Assembly (NCBI GenBank): GCA_943736015.1 | Contig: OX031064.1 | Span: 38,181,361 to 38,245,360, forward strand | Length of the DNA stretch: 64,000 nt | Reading direction: 5' to 3' | From: Tridacna crocea | Taxonomy: Eukaryota > Mollusca > Bivalvia > Cardiida > Cardiidae | Part shown: positions 54,969 to 64,000 of the stretch, piece after piece | How positions within the stretch are numbered: position 1 is the first letter of the stretch | How the letters are laid out: every line of letters starts with the position of its first letter | Notes under the pieces: model-generated | What the model was told of the DNA's origin: nothing | The model's input: only the letters and a program-made list of their open reading frames with translations | Database searches by the model: none | Made by a program: the position numbers and the translations under genes

Positions 54969-55170
54969 CCAGGGTTTGTATTCACCAAGCGTTCTTAAAA
55001 CATTGCTCTTATTCTTCAAGATTTCCCGGTGACTGTGAAAGTAACAGGACTTCTGATTGGCTAAACCATTTGGTTTAGCCAATCAGAAGTCCTGTTACTT
55101 TTACACTGACAAAATTCTGAAGAATAAGACTGAGAATGTTCTTAAGAATGGTTAGTGAATACAGACCATG
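54969..55170. mobile_element. CCAAT palindromic MITE
   Basis: Nearly perfect: GTAACAGGACTTCTGATTGG / CCAATCAGAAGTCCTGTTAC, a paired change relative to other copies (AGAACT to AGGACT). Confidence 0.9.
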
Positions 55171-55382
55171 GACAGGTCAACTTGAGTCGATACTGTTTTG
55201 CAGATTGATTTTTAACGGAGCATGGCCCAAATCTATACAATGTTATCTTTTATTTCAAGCAACATTACCAGTTGAAAAGGGTATTACTTTGACAAAATTA
55301 GTGAGGGTTACCGGCCTTATATCGATTTCCGATAGCCAAAACTTGAAGTAAATATCGTTAGTAGTGACAAGGATATAAGACA

Positions 55383-55680
55383 TTATTTCATGCTTTCCGG
55401 TATAGGATATCGAGAAATAGCAATGAAAATATTTTTCGATCTTACACTGGTACCATCATTGAAAATACCGATTTTCGTGTTCTTGTTGACAAGGTTAATT
55501 GCGCGTGCCTCACAACCATATGGAAATATGACGTCATATACCTTATATTTCACGCGCTTGACGTAATATTGTAATGCGTTGCTTTGCGGGAGGGGTACGC
55601 CACGGGGAATAAAGGAAAAGAACTGTACTGGATTTTGATAAAAGTTTCTCCCAGAAAGGGTTAAAAGCATGAAATAAATA
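55383..55680. mobile_element. Short element with TATTTCATGCTTT inverted ends
   Basis: TATTTCATGCTTT at 55385 and AAAGCATGAAATA at 55664. It contains the palindrome ATGACGTCAT, a CRE-type site. The 95-codon frame inside has no domain. Confidence 0.6.
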
Positions 55681-55689
55681 GAATATTAA

Positions 55690-55835
55690 TTTTGTTCTTT
55701 TTCGGTGAAAGATCGAAATTTATTTCATCGAGCGTCCACCATCAGTAATATTTTCACGAGTGGCTGCGCCACTCGTGAAAATATTACTGATGGTGTTCAC
55801 GATCTTTTCGATCTTTCACCGAAAAAAAACCCCCA
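55690..55835. mobile_element. Near-perfect hairpin in the Kazal gene intron
   Basis: Inner arms CACCATCAGTAATATTTTCA and CGAGTGGC around TGC are exactly complementary (55738-55796). Outer arms TTTTTCGGTGAAAGATCGAAA face TTTCGATCTTTCACCGAAAA. Confidence 0.85.
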
Positions 55836-56334
55836 AATATCCTGTATTTGTCTCGGTTTTTGCACGACAATGGGGATACAGACTATGCAGATACTGACAG
55901 TGCTGCAACAAAAATCAACGTTACATAGCAAGAAAAAAAAAAAGCGTTTGAATTTAAGAAAAAAGAGAGCCACAACAGCTCTGTATCGCTCAGTTGTTTT
56001 ATAGATAACAGATAAGGACAAATAAGCCACAGTCGGCAAACACATTAAGCCTCGTGAAGCTTGACGTATTGCAATAAAGTTTAATGAAGAAAATAAAAAG
56101 ACCCTCAAAAGGTCATATTTATTGCACTGGCAGTGTGTCAATACGTGGGAGGTCTGATCGTTCACAGCAAAGATCAATTAATTCTTACATAGAGCCTTCA
56201 GTGATGAAGTTTCTTATTTTTAATAAAAAGCAGAAAAGGTATCATTTTTCAACGGCAAAGGATCGAATCTAAATTTTCTAATTCGAAATCCAATCCATTC
56301 ACCAATAAGCCATGGAAGACCCTGAAGTGACAGG
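55836..56334. other. Unassigned intron sequence
   Basis: An A-rich run at 55931-55945; nothing else recognised. Confidence 0.4.
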
Positions 56335-56563
56335 TTAACTCTTTACCACACAAGAAAATTTTAGAATGGTCCAAGTTGAAACAATTTGCAGATGACAAAA
56401 TAAAGGTGGCTGAAACATTGAAATTTGTTCTGGGAAGGGTAGAATACACTGTGGGAAAAGGAGAAAATGCTGGTCACCAGCATTTTCTCCGTTTCCCACA
56501 GTGTTTTCAGAAGGCCTCTTTCTCAGGGGCGTCAAAAGTAGGGATTGTGCGGTAATGGCTTAA
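56335..56563 (-). mobile_element. TTAA-hairpin MITE beside the Kazal exon
   Basis: TTAA at 56335-56338 and 56560-56563; it begins 30 bp past the donor of the Pro-rich exon. Confidence 0.9.
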
Positions 56564-56593
56564 TGGATAGCAAACTAAATAAAATATACATAC

Positions 56594-57040
56594 TCGCAAG
56601 TAGCCTTACAACTGTTGTCGTATTCTTCCCCATCAATACTACATACGGGGTCCTTTTCGTTTCCACAGAAACAGTTTCTGTCATTGAAGTCAGGACGGGA
56701 AGTCGGCGCGTACACTGGCGGCTGAGTCGGTGCGAATACAGGTTGTATTGGTTCGAACAAAAAGTAAAACGGGTCGTAGAAGAAAGGAGCTGGCGTCGGT
56801 GCAGGCGGTGCAGGTGCTGGCGGTGGAGTAGGTCGGACTGCAGGTGGGCGTGGCTGTACAGCAGGCTGAGGCGGGTACACAGGTTGACGAGGAGTTGGTG
56901 GGGGGCGTCGACGCCGTTGTGGTGGAGCTGTGCCTTCTATTTCAGGACCTTCGGTTGCTGGTGGTGGGTTTGGTCTCCTTCGTGGTTGAGGTTGAGCTCG
57001 TCTGCATGGACAAGGCCCATTGCATTGCTTTGCTCTACCG
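56594..57040 (-). CDS. Two-Kazal secreted protein, Pro-rich linker exon
   Basis: Acceptor CCAAAATTCAG, donor GTATGT; 447 nt, starting and ending in phase with its neighbours. The first 13 residues (SGRAKQCNGPCPC with the upstream AG) finish Kazal domain 1. A linker of about 115 residues follows, rich in Pro and Arg (RRRRPPPTPRQPVYPPQPAV), then Phe/Tyr-rich FFYDPFYFLFEPIQPVFAP. Kazal domain 2 starts CFCGNEKDPVCSIDGEEYDN with C-x7-C-x10-C-x3-C spacing, and is cut by the intron right after its fifth Cys. Kazal domains are secreted serine-protease inhibitors; here the P1 region would be close to GNEKDPV. Target protease unknown. Confidence 0.85.
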
Positions 57041-57076
57041 CTGAATTTTGGATAAAAAGAACAAACATGGGAATCC

Positions 57077-57284
57077 GGGTCTGTATTCACTGACCATTCT
57101 TAAGAACGTTCTTGGTCTCAGTCTCCAGAATTTTTTTCTAAATTTGAAAGTAACGCAACGTCTGAATGGCTAAACCGAAAGGTTTAGCCAATCAGAAGTT
57201 TCGTTACTTTCAAATTAAGAAATTCTTGGAGAATAAGACTAGGAATATTCTTAAAAAAAAGTTGGTGAATACGGGCCCAGGGCT
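57077..57284. mobile_element. CCAAT palindromic MITE 36 bp from an exon
   Basis: GTCTGTATTCACTGACCATT faces the reverse at 57245-57280; centre GGCTAAACCGAAAGGTTTAGCC. Directly upstream of the linker exon acceptor. Confidence 0.85.
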
Positions 57285-57286
57285 CG

Positions 57287-57490
57287 TACTTATCGACCAT
57301 TTATATTAAGATAACTCCATTAGCTCTCATGAACTTTCAAATTTTTGAAACTTATGCAGTTTCTAATAGACTAAAGCCAACGCAGCTAAATTAGATGATT
57401 CAGCCAATCGGAAGTTGTGTTTTTTTTCTAAATTTAAAATTAGGCTAAGAACGGCAATGAGGATTATTAATGAATGAGGCCCTATTAAGA
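57287..57490. mobile_element. Degraded CCAAT palindromic MITE
   Basis: GGCTCGTACTTATCGACCAT and AGCCAATCGGAAGTTGTG remain; the pairing is largely lost. Confidence 0.55.
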
Positions 57491-59196
57491 ATCGAGATCA
57501 AGTAATGGCATAGTTCTTTGGATAGTACGTTCCTCCGTGCACAAGACTGGCACTTCATATTTTGGAAAAGTAAAGAGCGTCTTTTTTCCTTTCCCAATCC
57601 CGTTTTCACATTGTATTTGTGTTCTAAAGATTATTCTATGTTCATTATTCTTAAATTGCAAGGATGTAATAATACCGTCAGCTGAAAATGAGCATCTATG
57701 AAACACACTCCAAGTAACGGTGTTCATTTTTGTCCACTAGGGAGGGATGAAGTGTTGCATCATTTAAAAAACTAATCCTTATTCTGTTAAATAACTTAAA
57801 CAAAATTAATTTTGACAGCAAAACCCCAAATATTGCTATTTTAGAGTTTTGTCTTGGGGAATATTATCGGACAGTCGCTCTCAGTAGCCTAAGAAATTAA
57901 TTCTCTTTTTAACAGCGATTGTAAAACAGATTATTTTATCTAATCTCTACGGTTACTGGCTGGAAACGTTCATCAGCTCTCTTGGCGTTAAGTGTGTATT
58001 TGACAGTATTGATCCGGCTTGTCATGAGTTAAGAACCCGAAACATTTCATGTGAGAGACCTCAAGATTCCAAAAACTAAATTCTCGACCTATGTAGCCTT
58101 CATCAAAAGTGATAATCTACGGCTCCTAACTCTCATTGTTAACGTAGCATCCTGCTAATGGAGAACAATTATTGCCATTATACATTATCCTACAAAATTT
58201 ACTATGGTTAAAAATGAGTATTGTTGTTCTTTAACCGAGCCACTTTTTCCTTTTTGGTCTTCTTAGAGTTACCATTTATAAATCTAAAACCACTACATTC
58301 TCGTTACATTTATCAGCTAATGAGAAATTTTATTCCATGTTGCACTAGAGGCGTTATGAAGGTAATGTCTTAAAGACGGAAGCTGCCGAGACTGGCCGAA
58401 AGAACTTTACGAAAACGTCGATGTTTGCCTATTAGTTAGGGGCAGTAGACCATGAACTCGAGAGAAAAAAAAAACAAGATGCTGAAAGTATATAGAGATA
58501 TTGTGCGTTTTTCAAAGTTGAGTGACACCTGCCTCTCAAGAATGACAACTTTCACACCAAAAAAGAAAGGTAAACACCCGTCGATTTCTCCATCAAAGTT
58601 ACGGAAACAAAGTAATCAAAAGCCACAAAATACATTAACGTCAACTGCCCACTTTCTGTCTAACAGACTGTTATATTTCATCATAAAACAATCATCTTTG
58701 AGAGAAGTCATTGTTACTTTTTGTTTTCATTGATGTTTGCTTTCTTTTCATGTTTAGGTGGAAACAAGGACGTTCTAATGTAGAGAACGATAATTAATTT
58801 GGTATTATTTATGAGGCGCTTTATGATGACAGTAAACGCACAAACATGCTTTTCTACTTTAGAAATACTCAGTCTAATTAATAATTTTATACTGAGACGT
58901 GTAAAAACAACGCAATAATTACAATATTTACATACAGGTTCCATTGAGACTCTTACGTTGGTACATACTTCGTAAAAGTAAAGGCTCCTAAAGGTAAAGC
59001 ATGGGAGAATGAAGTTATGGAAAACGACTTATATGGAAAACAAAATGGGGTAAACAGGATCACTGACTATAACAAACTATGTGTGCACGTTTGCCTTTAG
59101 CGCAACATTCAAAAGCGCTATCGCTGCAGGACTGCAGGAACATAATGGTAATGTATTGATTAAGAAACCGTGGACCATTTATATAACCATAGATTT
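57491..59196. other. Unassigned intron of the Kazal gene
   Basis: About 1.7 kb without a recognisable exon or known repeat. The open frames at 58452-58733 and 58714-58944 show no domain. Confidence 0.4.
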
Positions 59197-59222
59197 TTTT
59201 TTTTTTTGGGGGGGGGGGGGGT
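59197..59222 (+). repeat. T/G homopolymer tract
   Basis: About 13 T followed by about 12 G. Confidence 0.85.
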
Positions 59223-59359
59223 AAACTTTTCGGTGCATGCGTCAACACCGTATCTCTGATCGGTACAAGTAACAGTTCCTACCATAATAAATGGACAAGA
59301 AAATTTAGCCTTTTCAATTTTGAGAACGTTTCGTGGACGACAGACCATGATAAGACTTA

Positions 59360-59460
59360 AATGGTTTGGATGTTTATTGGTGTTTAACGCCGCTTCCAAC
59401 ATTATTTCAGTCATATCACGGTGACAGCTCACATTATTCATGTTTCCTTGTGTTGACCTA
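59360..59460 (-). mobile_element. SINE tail fragment
   Basis: GGTGTTTAACGCCGCTTCCA and CAGTCATATCACGGTGACAG match the tail half of the SINE at 8860-9082. Confidence 0.6.
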
Positions 59461-60084
59461 AATGGTAGATTTGTCATTAAAATGGTAAATAACTGAGATA
59501 AAAAGCAACATTATCCGCATCTCAACAAATTTGACATAAACGGCAATAAGTACATGCTTAAAGCAATATATTTCCGAGTTCTGAGGTTTCCAAATGTCAA
59601 ACGAATAAATTGATTTTGCGACTGTATGGTATGCTCAAAGGTGAAATTTCGCTCTTGTAATAATTCAAGCAAATAAAAGTGTCTTTCAGGAAACAACTTC
59701 ATAGAGAAAGTCTTGATCATGAATTGCAGGTCGTGTTTTTTTTTTATCTGAGGTCTTTTAATTCCGATTATTCATGACTTCTTTTTTTCGAACTATGAAT
59801 CGTGTTGGACACGATGTGGTATTACACATGACAAGGCGAAACTTTGCTTTCATACATAATCACTGGTTATATAATTAGCTATACAGACACAGTTTTACAG
59901 GCTTTTTTTGGGGGGATGGACGTACACCTTTGCTTTCTTTACAACAACAAAATAGTTTTATAATTGTCTTGTGCAAACGCTTTAGCTCAGGTTTTATAGA
60001 ACCCGCAGACTAAAATGGAATTTTAGAAGACAATATAGCTTGTACTCTTGGAATCGCAATTATATAGGTATCAGTGTCTCGACT
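59461..60084. other. Unassigned intron sequence
   Basis: Nothing recognised. Confidence 0.4.
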
Positions 60085-60292
60085 GAAAGTTCCGGGGTAA
60101 TGCAGAGAAATGACCCTCTCCTACAAAATGACCCCTGGGTCATTTTTCTACATAGACGGTCATTTCTCTACATAGAATAATGACCCGGGTCATTCCTCTA
60201 CATAGTGAAATGATTTCTGGGGTCATTTATCTCTGTAGAATAATGACCCGGGTCATTTTGCAGGAGAAGGTCATTTCTCCGCATTACACCAG
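60085..60292. repeat. AATGACCC/GGGTCATT palindrome cluster
   Basis: Nested palindrome: GTAATGCAGAGAAATGACC faces GGTCATTTCTCCGCATTAC, and inside are AATGACCCGGGTCATT (60178 and 60241) and AATGACCCCTGGGTCATT. At least ten TGACC/GGTCA half-units lie in 200 bp. Confidence 0.85.
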
Positions 60293-60384
60293 CAGTTTTT
60301 GAAAATGTTTTAATGGTGAAAATTAATTTCGAAGGCTTAATGGACAAGCATACCCAAGGATGATATCACGAACAATTCTATTCA

Positions 60385-60480
60385 TGAAAATTGTTTCTTG
60401 AATTTGAAAGACAAGCCATCTGATTGGCTGAGAAATATACTTTCAGCCAATCAGATGGCGAGTATTGAAAATGTCTCAAT
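60385..60480. mobile_element. Palindrome with CCAAT boxes, different family
   Basis: GCCATCTGATTGGCTGA faces TCAGCCAATCAGATGGC. It has the same inverted CCAAT core as F2 but different arms. Confidence 0.7.
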
Positions 60481-60784
60481 TTGGTATGTGAACACGACAT
60501 GTAGCCGTCAAAATAATAGACCATGTAATTTACGCACTGACTGACCGTTTGTTAACCCGTAACCTATTCGTTTTTGAAATAAAAGACAGTAAAACCTCGT
60601 TAATAGATTGTTAGCGACATGTTTATTAGTCTTTATTACTATAAATACCCTTTTGACATGTCAAGGACATTTTTTCCCGCCCTTTTTTCTTCTGACTGTT
60701 TTTTCGTCACTAAGTTAGCATTTTTATTTTGGCTTTACGACGTGGTTACTTATCAGAATAAATAAGAAGCATGCCGTGTAAGAT

Positions 60785-61095
60785 TTATTTGTTTGTATTG
60801 TATTTAACTTCGTTTTCAACATAATTTCAGTATCGTCATGGCAACTATGACGTGTATCGTGTTCCTTTTCATATCTAATCGAAGGCAATAGCGAACGAAA
60901 AGTATGGAAATTACCAACATTTACTCCTTTTCCCACGTGTTCCTTTTCATATCCAATCGAAGGCAATAGCGAAAAATATAGAAAGTATGTTCAGTTTTGA
61001 CTGAGGAAGGATTCTATGCCGTAATGACCTTTTAAGCACAGTGTAGATCAGGATCAGAGTGTATAGAACGTACAGTCTGTGCTAGGATCCCTACT
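60785..61095. mobile_element. SINE-tail, MITE and GATCTTGATC-type scraps
   Basis: SINE tail at 60790-60855. A direct repeat of GTTCCTTTTCATATC with TCGAAGGCAATAGCGAA (60859 and 60940) brackets a MITE arm piece. A GATC-type repeat is at 61035-61085. Confidence 0.45.
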
Positions 61096-61125
61096 TTCTG
61101 ATAATGAGGTATTCCCTCTTCCTCT

Positions 61126-61351
61126 ACCCTTTACCACACAATCCCGACTTTTAACGATCCCGAGAAAGAAGCCTATAGAAAACATTGTGGGAAAAGGAGA
61201 AAATGCTGGTACCCAACATTTTCTCCTTTTCCCACAATATTTTCTACCCTATCAAAGTCAAAAATCATCATACTAACAAGATTTAATTTGTTGACTGCAG
61301 ATGCTTTGAATTTGGTCTTTTCCAAAAATCTGTCGTTTGGTAAGGAGTTAA
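61126..61351 (+). mobile_element. TTAA-hairpin MITE
   Basis: CCCTTTACCACACAATCCCG to GGTAAGGAGTTAA; shares its right TTAA (61348-61351) with the next copy. Confidence 0.8.
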
Positions 61352-61470
61352 TTCTTTACCACACAATCCCGACTTTTAATGACCTTGAGAAAGAAAGCTT
61401 TCGAAAATATTGTGGGAAAAGGAGAAAATGCTGGTAACCAGCATTTTCTCCTTTTCCCACAATATTTATA
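61348..61470 (+). mobile_element. TTAA-hairpin MITE, right half missing
   Basis: Begins at the shared TTAA and ends just after a perfect hairpin. Confidence 0.8.
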
Positions 61471-61865
61471 GCCAATAAACTGTTTGAAAACATTAATGCT
61501 GACCTCTCCTGGCTGCTTTTTAAAAGAAGCTAACTTGTTTGGGTAACTTTGGCTCACGCCGAAAGATAAAAGATCTAGTCGCCATTGGATGAGTGGTTCC
61601 CATATGCAGTAAATTGCAAAAAAAAAAACTAACTCTCTTTTTACACAGAGGGCAATGCAAATCTACAGAGCTATCCCGGCAAAAGTCTAAGTAAATCCTA
61701 CAACATAGGCGAAATGGAAACTAAAGGAGAGTTTATTCTTTCCGACCGTGCTACGCGTTACCAAATTTTACACAAACTATAGTATAAGGCAATTAATTGT
61801 GTAACTTTGGCTTACGTGCTGGAAGATAATAGATCTAGTTGCCTTTAGATGAATGATTCCCATAT
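61471..61865. other. Unassigned; short direct duplication
   Basis: GTAACTTTGGCT...GATAA(A)AGATCTAGT with following GATGA...TTCCCATAT occurs at 61542 and 61801, a divergent duplication about 260 bp apart. Confidence 0.5.
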
Positions 61866-61867
61866 AA

Positions 61868-62052
61868 TTTAGTTGGTTGGTTGGTTGTATTACGGTTTAA
61901 CGCCACTTTAACTGTTAACGTCATATCATGGCGGTCGGTGACGCACATGTGTTTCCTGGCTTTCTCACACCGGCACTTACACTACTTTCTTTCCAAAGCC
62001 ACCGACTACTTTTCTCACATGCTTCAGCAGAGGTGAGAGGCGAAAATAATAT
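61868..62052 (-). mobile_element. SINE tail fragment
   Basis: Four GGTT units, then CGGTTTAACGCCACTTTAAC and GTCATATCATGGCGGTCGGT, as in SINE tails. Confidence 0.55.
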
Positions 62053-62157
62053 AATTTAGTAATGCAAAAAAATGAGCTCTCTTTGCATAGAGAAGACAAT
62101 GATATACATGCACTGCTTCCTCATATCAGATATGAGCCATGCTTTATGAAAAGGGCG

Positions 62158-62300
62158 GTTCAATTTGTAAGTAACACAACTTCTGATTGGCTAAACCATT
62201 CGGTTTAGCCAATCAGAAGTTGTGTTACTTACAAATGTAGAAAATTCTGGAGAATAAGACAAAGAACGTTATTGAGAATGGTTGGTGAATACGGGCCTTG
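62158..62300. mobile_element. CCAAT palindromic MITE, left truncated
   Basis: TTTGTAAGTAACACAACTTC / GAAGTTGTGTTACTTACAAA exact arms; ACACAAC replaces ACAGAAC on both sides. Confidence 0.85.
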
Positions 62301-63015
62301 ATCACGGTCTAAACAGATTTGTGGAAAAGAAAAGTTAATACATTCACTTTATTTTCCATTTTCTCCTGACAAAGTAACGTCATTAAATATAAAAGAAAAA
62401 AAAAAAAACAGACGATAATGGGGGAGGGAGGGGGATTCGATTGTCTCTCTTTCCTCAACTAAAAAGACTTAAATGTAACCAATTAACAGAGTTGTCCTTT
62501 GCCTGTATTTCTTTGGTTTTTAATCCTTGGTTCCCTTGGGTATGTTGCGATAAATTTAGTAATGCTAAAGTATAATGTATGTGTATGGCCCCCTGTAATT
62601 CAAATCAAATTCTGTTCTGAATCATCAGGAATTACGTTTATATCGAATTGTAAACTCATCTAACTACATGTACTTGAAATAGTATTAAGAACATAGCTGT
62701 TCAGTGCAAGAAAAACAAGGATATAAATAAATCCCGTATTCCCCATATCAGGACCAATGTAGTACTGAGGAAGAATCAAGGGGAAAAAACCTGAAAGATC
62801 TGGCCCTCATTCGGGTTATAAATTTGCATACAGGTCCCTTGAGTGTCCCAGTACCCTTTTGCTATTTTACTGGGACAATCGCATATTTTTCCTGACCCCC
62901 TTTAATCATTTTTATAGTTATCGATGGGTAACCTTTTTTATAGATAGATAGCTGACATTTAAAGATACAAATGAAGACATAAAGTAAAGATGGCTCTTGT
63001 CAAACATGTCAGCGC
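62301..63015. other. Unassigned intron sequence
   Basis: An A-rich run (62395-62410) and a GGGGGAGGGAGGGGG stretch near 62420; otherwise nothing. Confidence 0.4.
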
Positions 63016-63019
63016 TTTG

Positions 63020-63460
63020 TCGAGTTTTAACGACCCTGACGGAGAATTATTTTGAAATCATTGTGGGAAAAAGGAGAAAATGCTGGTAACCAGCCTTTTC
63101 TCCTTTTTTCCCACAACGCTTCCTAACCTTTCAAAAAACAATTCTATCAATTGAGCCACTCAAAGTTTAATTAGTCGTCTGCAAATGCTTTCATGTGGTG
63201 TCTGTGGCTGTGAGGTAGAGCGCCGGCCTCGTAACCTAAAGGTCCAAAGTTCGAGACCTGGGAGCGGGTACCAAGTTTGGGATTTTTCATTGGCCCACTC
63301 ATTCGGCTCGAGTACTGGTGTAGTTCCAGGGAAGCAGAAATGAGAGAGCTTAGCATAAGTCGTAAGAACTTGTTTCTCAATCGATGTACATATATTTAAA
63401 CTAAACTAAATGCTTTCAATTTGGAAGAATCCAAAACACTGTTGTCAGGTAAAGGCTAAA
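63020..63460 (+). mobile_element. TTAA-hairpin MITE split by a SINE
   Basis: Left end lost; hairpin at about 63055-63118. The right half is interrupted at 63194-63407 and resumes ATGCTTTCAATTTGGAAG. Confidence 0.8.
63194..63407 (+). mobile_element. tRNA-headed SINE with 11-bp target duplication
   Basis: Flanked by AAATGCTTTCA (63183-63193 and 63408-63418). The head has TGGCTGTGAGGTAGAGCG (A-box) and AAGTTCGAGACC (B-box). The 3' end is AAACTAAACT. A different family from 8860 and 14682. Confidence 0.85.
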
Positions 63461-63599
63461 CTCTTACTTTTTACCGAACAACAAAACTTGTCCAAATTCA
63501 AAGCACTAAAACGACAGTTTATCAGATCGTTAAATAACGTATTAAAGGATCAATTGTTTACTCTTTATAATTATTATGGGAAAAAGCAGAGAAGAAGAG

Positions 63600-63695
63600 A
63601 GAAACAGCAGAACTACAAGTAGATCTAGTAGTAGTAGTAGTATAGGAGGTTTTAATATTAGTAGTTACTGTTGTTGTTGTTGTTGTTGTTGTTAT
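63600..63695 (+). repeat. AGT and TGT trinucleotide microsatellites
   Basis: (AGT)5 near 63628-63642 and (TGT)8 near 63669-63692, 55 bp inside the intron from the Kazal 1 exon donor. Confidence 0.85.
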
Positions 63696-63750
63696 AGAAA
63701 TAGTGGTAGAAGAGACAGAAAAGAGATTATTGATATAACTAGTCACACAC

Positions 63751-63871
63751 CTGCAGTTCAGAAGACAATTATTTCGGAAGGTTTTTCCATTCAAAGCACA
63801 AACAGGGCTCACTGTTTTCGGGCACTGTTTCCGACAACCTCGGACTTTTTGGGCTTCGCTGATACTTGTCG
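63751..63871 (-). CDS. Two-Kazal secreted protein, Kazal 1 exon
   Basis: Acceptor TTTCGTTTCATTTTAG, donor GTGTGT; 121 nt (2 nt + 39 codons + 2 nt). It reads ATSISEAQKVRG, then Kazal domain 1, CRKQCPKTVSPVCALNGKTF then RNNCLLNC, with C-x3-C-x7-C-x10-C-x3-C spacing. The AG left at the end joins C of the linker exon. ATSISEAQ looks like the end of a signal peptide whose start lies beyond 64,000. The gene is therefore 5'-incomplete here. Confidence 0.85.
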
Positions 63872-64000
63872 CTAAAATGAAACGAAAGCAAATCGAAAAG
63901 AAATGAGTTTTAAATCTTAAACAAGCTTTCTGAAACACTGTGGTAAATTTTGCGAATAGCGAAGAACGGTATAAGAATGCACAGACCGTGGTCAGAATGG

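Noticed and set aside
55383-55670. 95-codon minus-strand frame
   Set aside because: It coincides almost exactly with a small element bounded by inverted TATTTCATGCTTT repeats; no domain.
56545-57093. Plus-strand open frame of 182 codons (Arg/Trp-rich)
   Set aside because: Antisense shadow of the Pro/Arg-rich Kazal exon; its composition comes from CCN/CGN codons read backwards.
309-61276. Dozens of short open frames reading 'ENIVGKGENAGNQHFLLFPQCF' or 'LWEKEKMLVTSIFSFSHNVF'
   Set aside because: They are translations of the MITE hairpin in different frames and occur wherever the repeat does. They have no independent support as genes.
63872-63938. Open-frame extension upstream of the Kazal 1 exon (CLRFKTHFFSICFRFILA)
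   Set aside because: It has no ATG and is the polypyrimidine tract of the acceptor. The phase fits a spliced-in signal exon instead.

Overview
The window is animal nuclear DNA. Coding exons are small, bounded by GT-AG splice sites and separated by kilobases of AT-rich sequence packed with mobile elements. tRNA-headed SINEs, many TTAA-flanked hairpin MITEs and tandem-core elements of the 'GTCGTCCGTC' type suggest a bivalve mollusc. I infer that from repeat style and from the Kazal/Pro-rich and Gln-rich secreted proteins; the species cannot be fixed from the sequence alone. No prokaryotic, viral or CRISPR feature was found.

Four genes are supported. (1) On the minus strand near 7.0 kb, the first coding exon (6808-7064) of a protein starting with a KIND domain; the rest of the gene was not found. 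(2) On the plus strand at 34.2-40.7 kb, a small single-pass membrane protein. Two sets of 3' exons join in frame to the same 27-nt microexon, giving proteins of 120 or 132 residues. The membrane segment and the 132-residue tail resemble the end of alpha/epsilon-sarcoglycan. (3) On the minus strand at 46.4-50.0 kb, a complete two-exon gene for a 326-residue secreted, Cys-free Gln/Pro-rich protein with a 30-residue repeat. (4) On the minus strand at 54.4-63.9 kb, the last three coding exons of a secreted protein with two unusual 8-Cys Kazal domains joined by a Pro/Arg-rich linker; its signal-peptide exon should lie beyond 64,000. Genes 3 and 4 are neighbours on the same strand and both look extracellular, possibly matrix-type.

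Most of the window is repeats. One family dominates: a roughly 230-bp element flanked by TTAA with a near-perfect central hairpin (about 31-bp arms), present about 60 times including degraded copies. Copies nested in other repeats show directly that it inserts at and duplicates TTAA, like piggyBac-type elements. Its subfamilies differ in hairpin sequence but keep base pairing. Other families are a palindromic MITE with inverted CCAAT boxes, a GC-rich double-hairpin MITE, three tandem-core elements, several SINEs, a perfect 110-bp foldback with its target duplication, and two transposons of about 1.0-1.2 kb with inverted ends. Between these, 9-10 kb, 11-13.5 kb and 57.5-60 kb hold nothing recognisable.
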